Source: Alphaproteobacteria bacterium
Lineage (GTDB): Bacteria > Pseudomonadota > Alphaproteobacteria > Caulobacterales > Parvularculaceae
Direction of reading: 5' to 3'
Assembly (NCBI GenBank): GCA_016125425.1
Contig: WGLT01000009.1
Coordinates: 227,081 to 291,080 of the forward strand
Length of the DNA: 64,000 bases
Below, piece after piece: positions 63,954-64,000 of this stretch. Both the position numbers and the translations under genes were made by a program. The number at the start of each line of letters is the position of its first letter. The stretch's first letter is position 1. Under the pieces are notes generated by a model. That model saw nothing but the letters and a program-made list of their open reading frames with translations, searched no databases and was not told the DNA's origin.

Positions 63954-64000
63954 CAGGCGGTCCGAATTGGATACAAAGTAGATCACTAAGTTAGCTTTTG

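Noticed and set aside
1..64000. CRISPR arrays, phage genes, defence systems, rRNA
   Set aside because: No regularly spaced repeats, phage structural genes, Cas or restriction motifs, or rRNA segments were recognised on either strand.

Overview
The window is a GC-rich chromosomal segment, most likely from a free-living alphaproteobacterium. This is inferred from a TonB-dependent receptor paired with flavin-dependent halogenase genes, IcmF, a Crp/Fnr-controlled nirK/qNor module, and short intergenic gaps with many ATGA-type overlaps. The species cannot be fixed from sequence alone. No tRNA, rRNA, CRISPR array or prophage was recognised. The only mobile-element trace is a decayed IS630-type transposase tail.

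Positions 1-15 kb look like a hemicellulose (xylan) utilisation locus: the tail of a cupin-like protein, a tryptophan-halogenase-like flavoprotein, two GH3 lipoproteins, a secreted SGNH acetylesterase with an aldose epimerase, a GH115 alpha-glucuronidase and a sugar:proton symporter. Positions 15-22.5 kb form an adenosylcobalamin module. A LysR regulator and a PduO-type adenosyltransferase face away from an acyl-CoA dehydrogenase, fused isobutyryl-CoA mutase IcmF, and a small Fe-S protein whose start overlaps the icmF stop.

Positions 22.5-38 kb form a maltodextrin/starch locus: a GPH/SLC45-like permease, a LacI repressor, three GH13 enzymes, a TonB-dependent receptor, a second halogenase and a GH97 alpha-glucosidase. 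Five good copies of the 16-bp element TTGyAn-N4-TTACAn, plus one weak copy, lie in the three regulatory gaps of this locus and suggest a LacI regulon with paired operators.

Positions 38-49 kb carry an aromatic-acyl-CoA locus. An IorA/IorB-like 2-oxoacid:ferredoxin oxidoreductase pair converges on a tightly overlapping operon. That operon encodes a 2-aminobenzoyl-CoA (or salicylyl-CoA) monooxygenase/reductase, SDR, MarR regulator, enoyl-CoA hydratase, acyl-CoA dehydrogenase and RidA protein, with a divergent metal-dependent cyclase/hydrolase. No aryl-CoA ligase is present in the window. Glutamate synthase (gltD-gltB) follows at 49-55 kb.

Positions 55.6-64 kb are a denitrification module: nirK, pseudoazurin and a porin in one probable operon, then a DUF1858 protein, a Crp/Fnr regulator without an Fe-S cysteine cluster, quinol-type nitric oxide reductase and NnrS. 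Two palindromes with identical arms (TTTGCG-N4-CGCAAA) precede nirK and the regulator gene.
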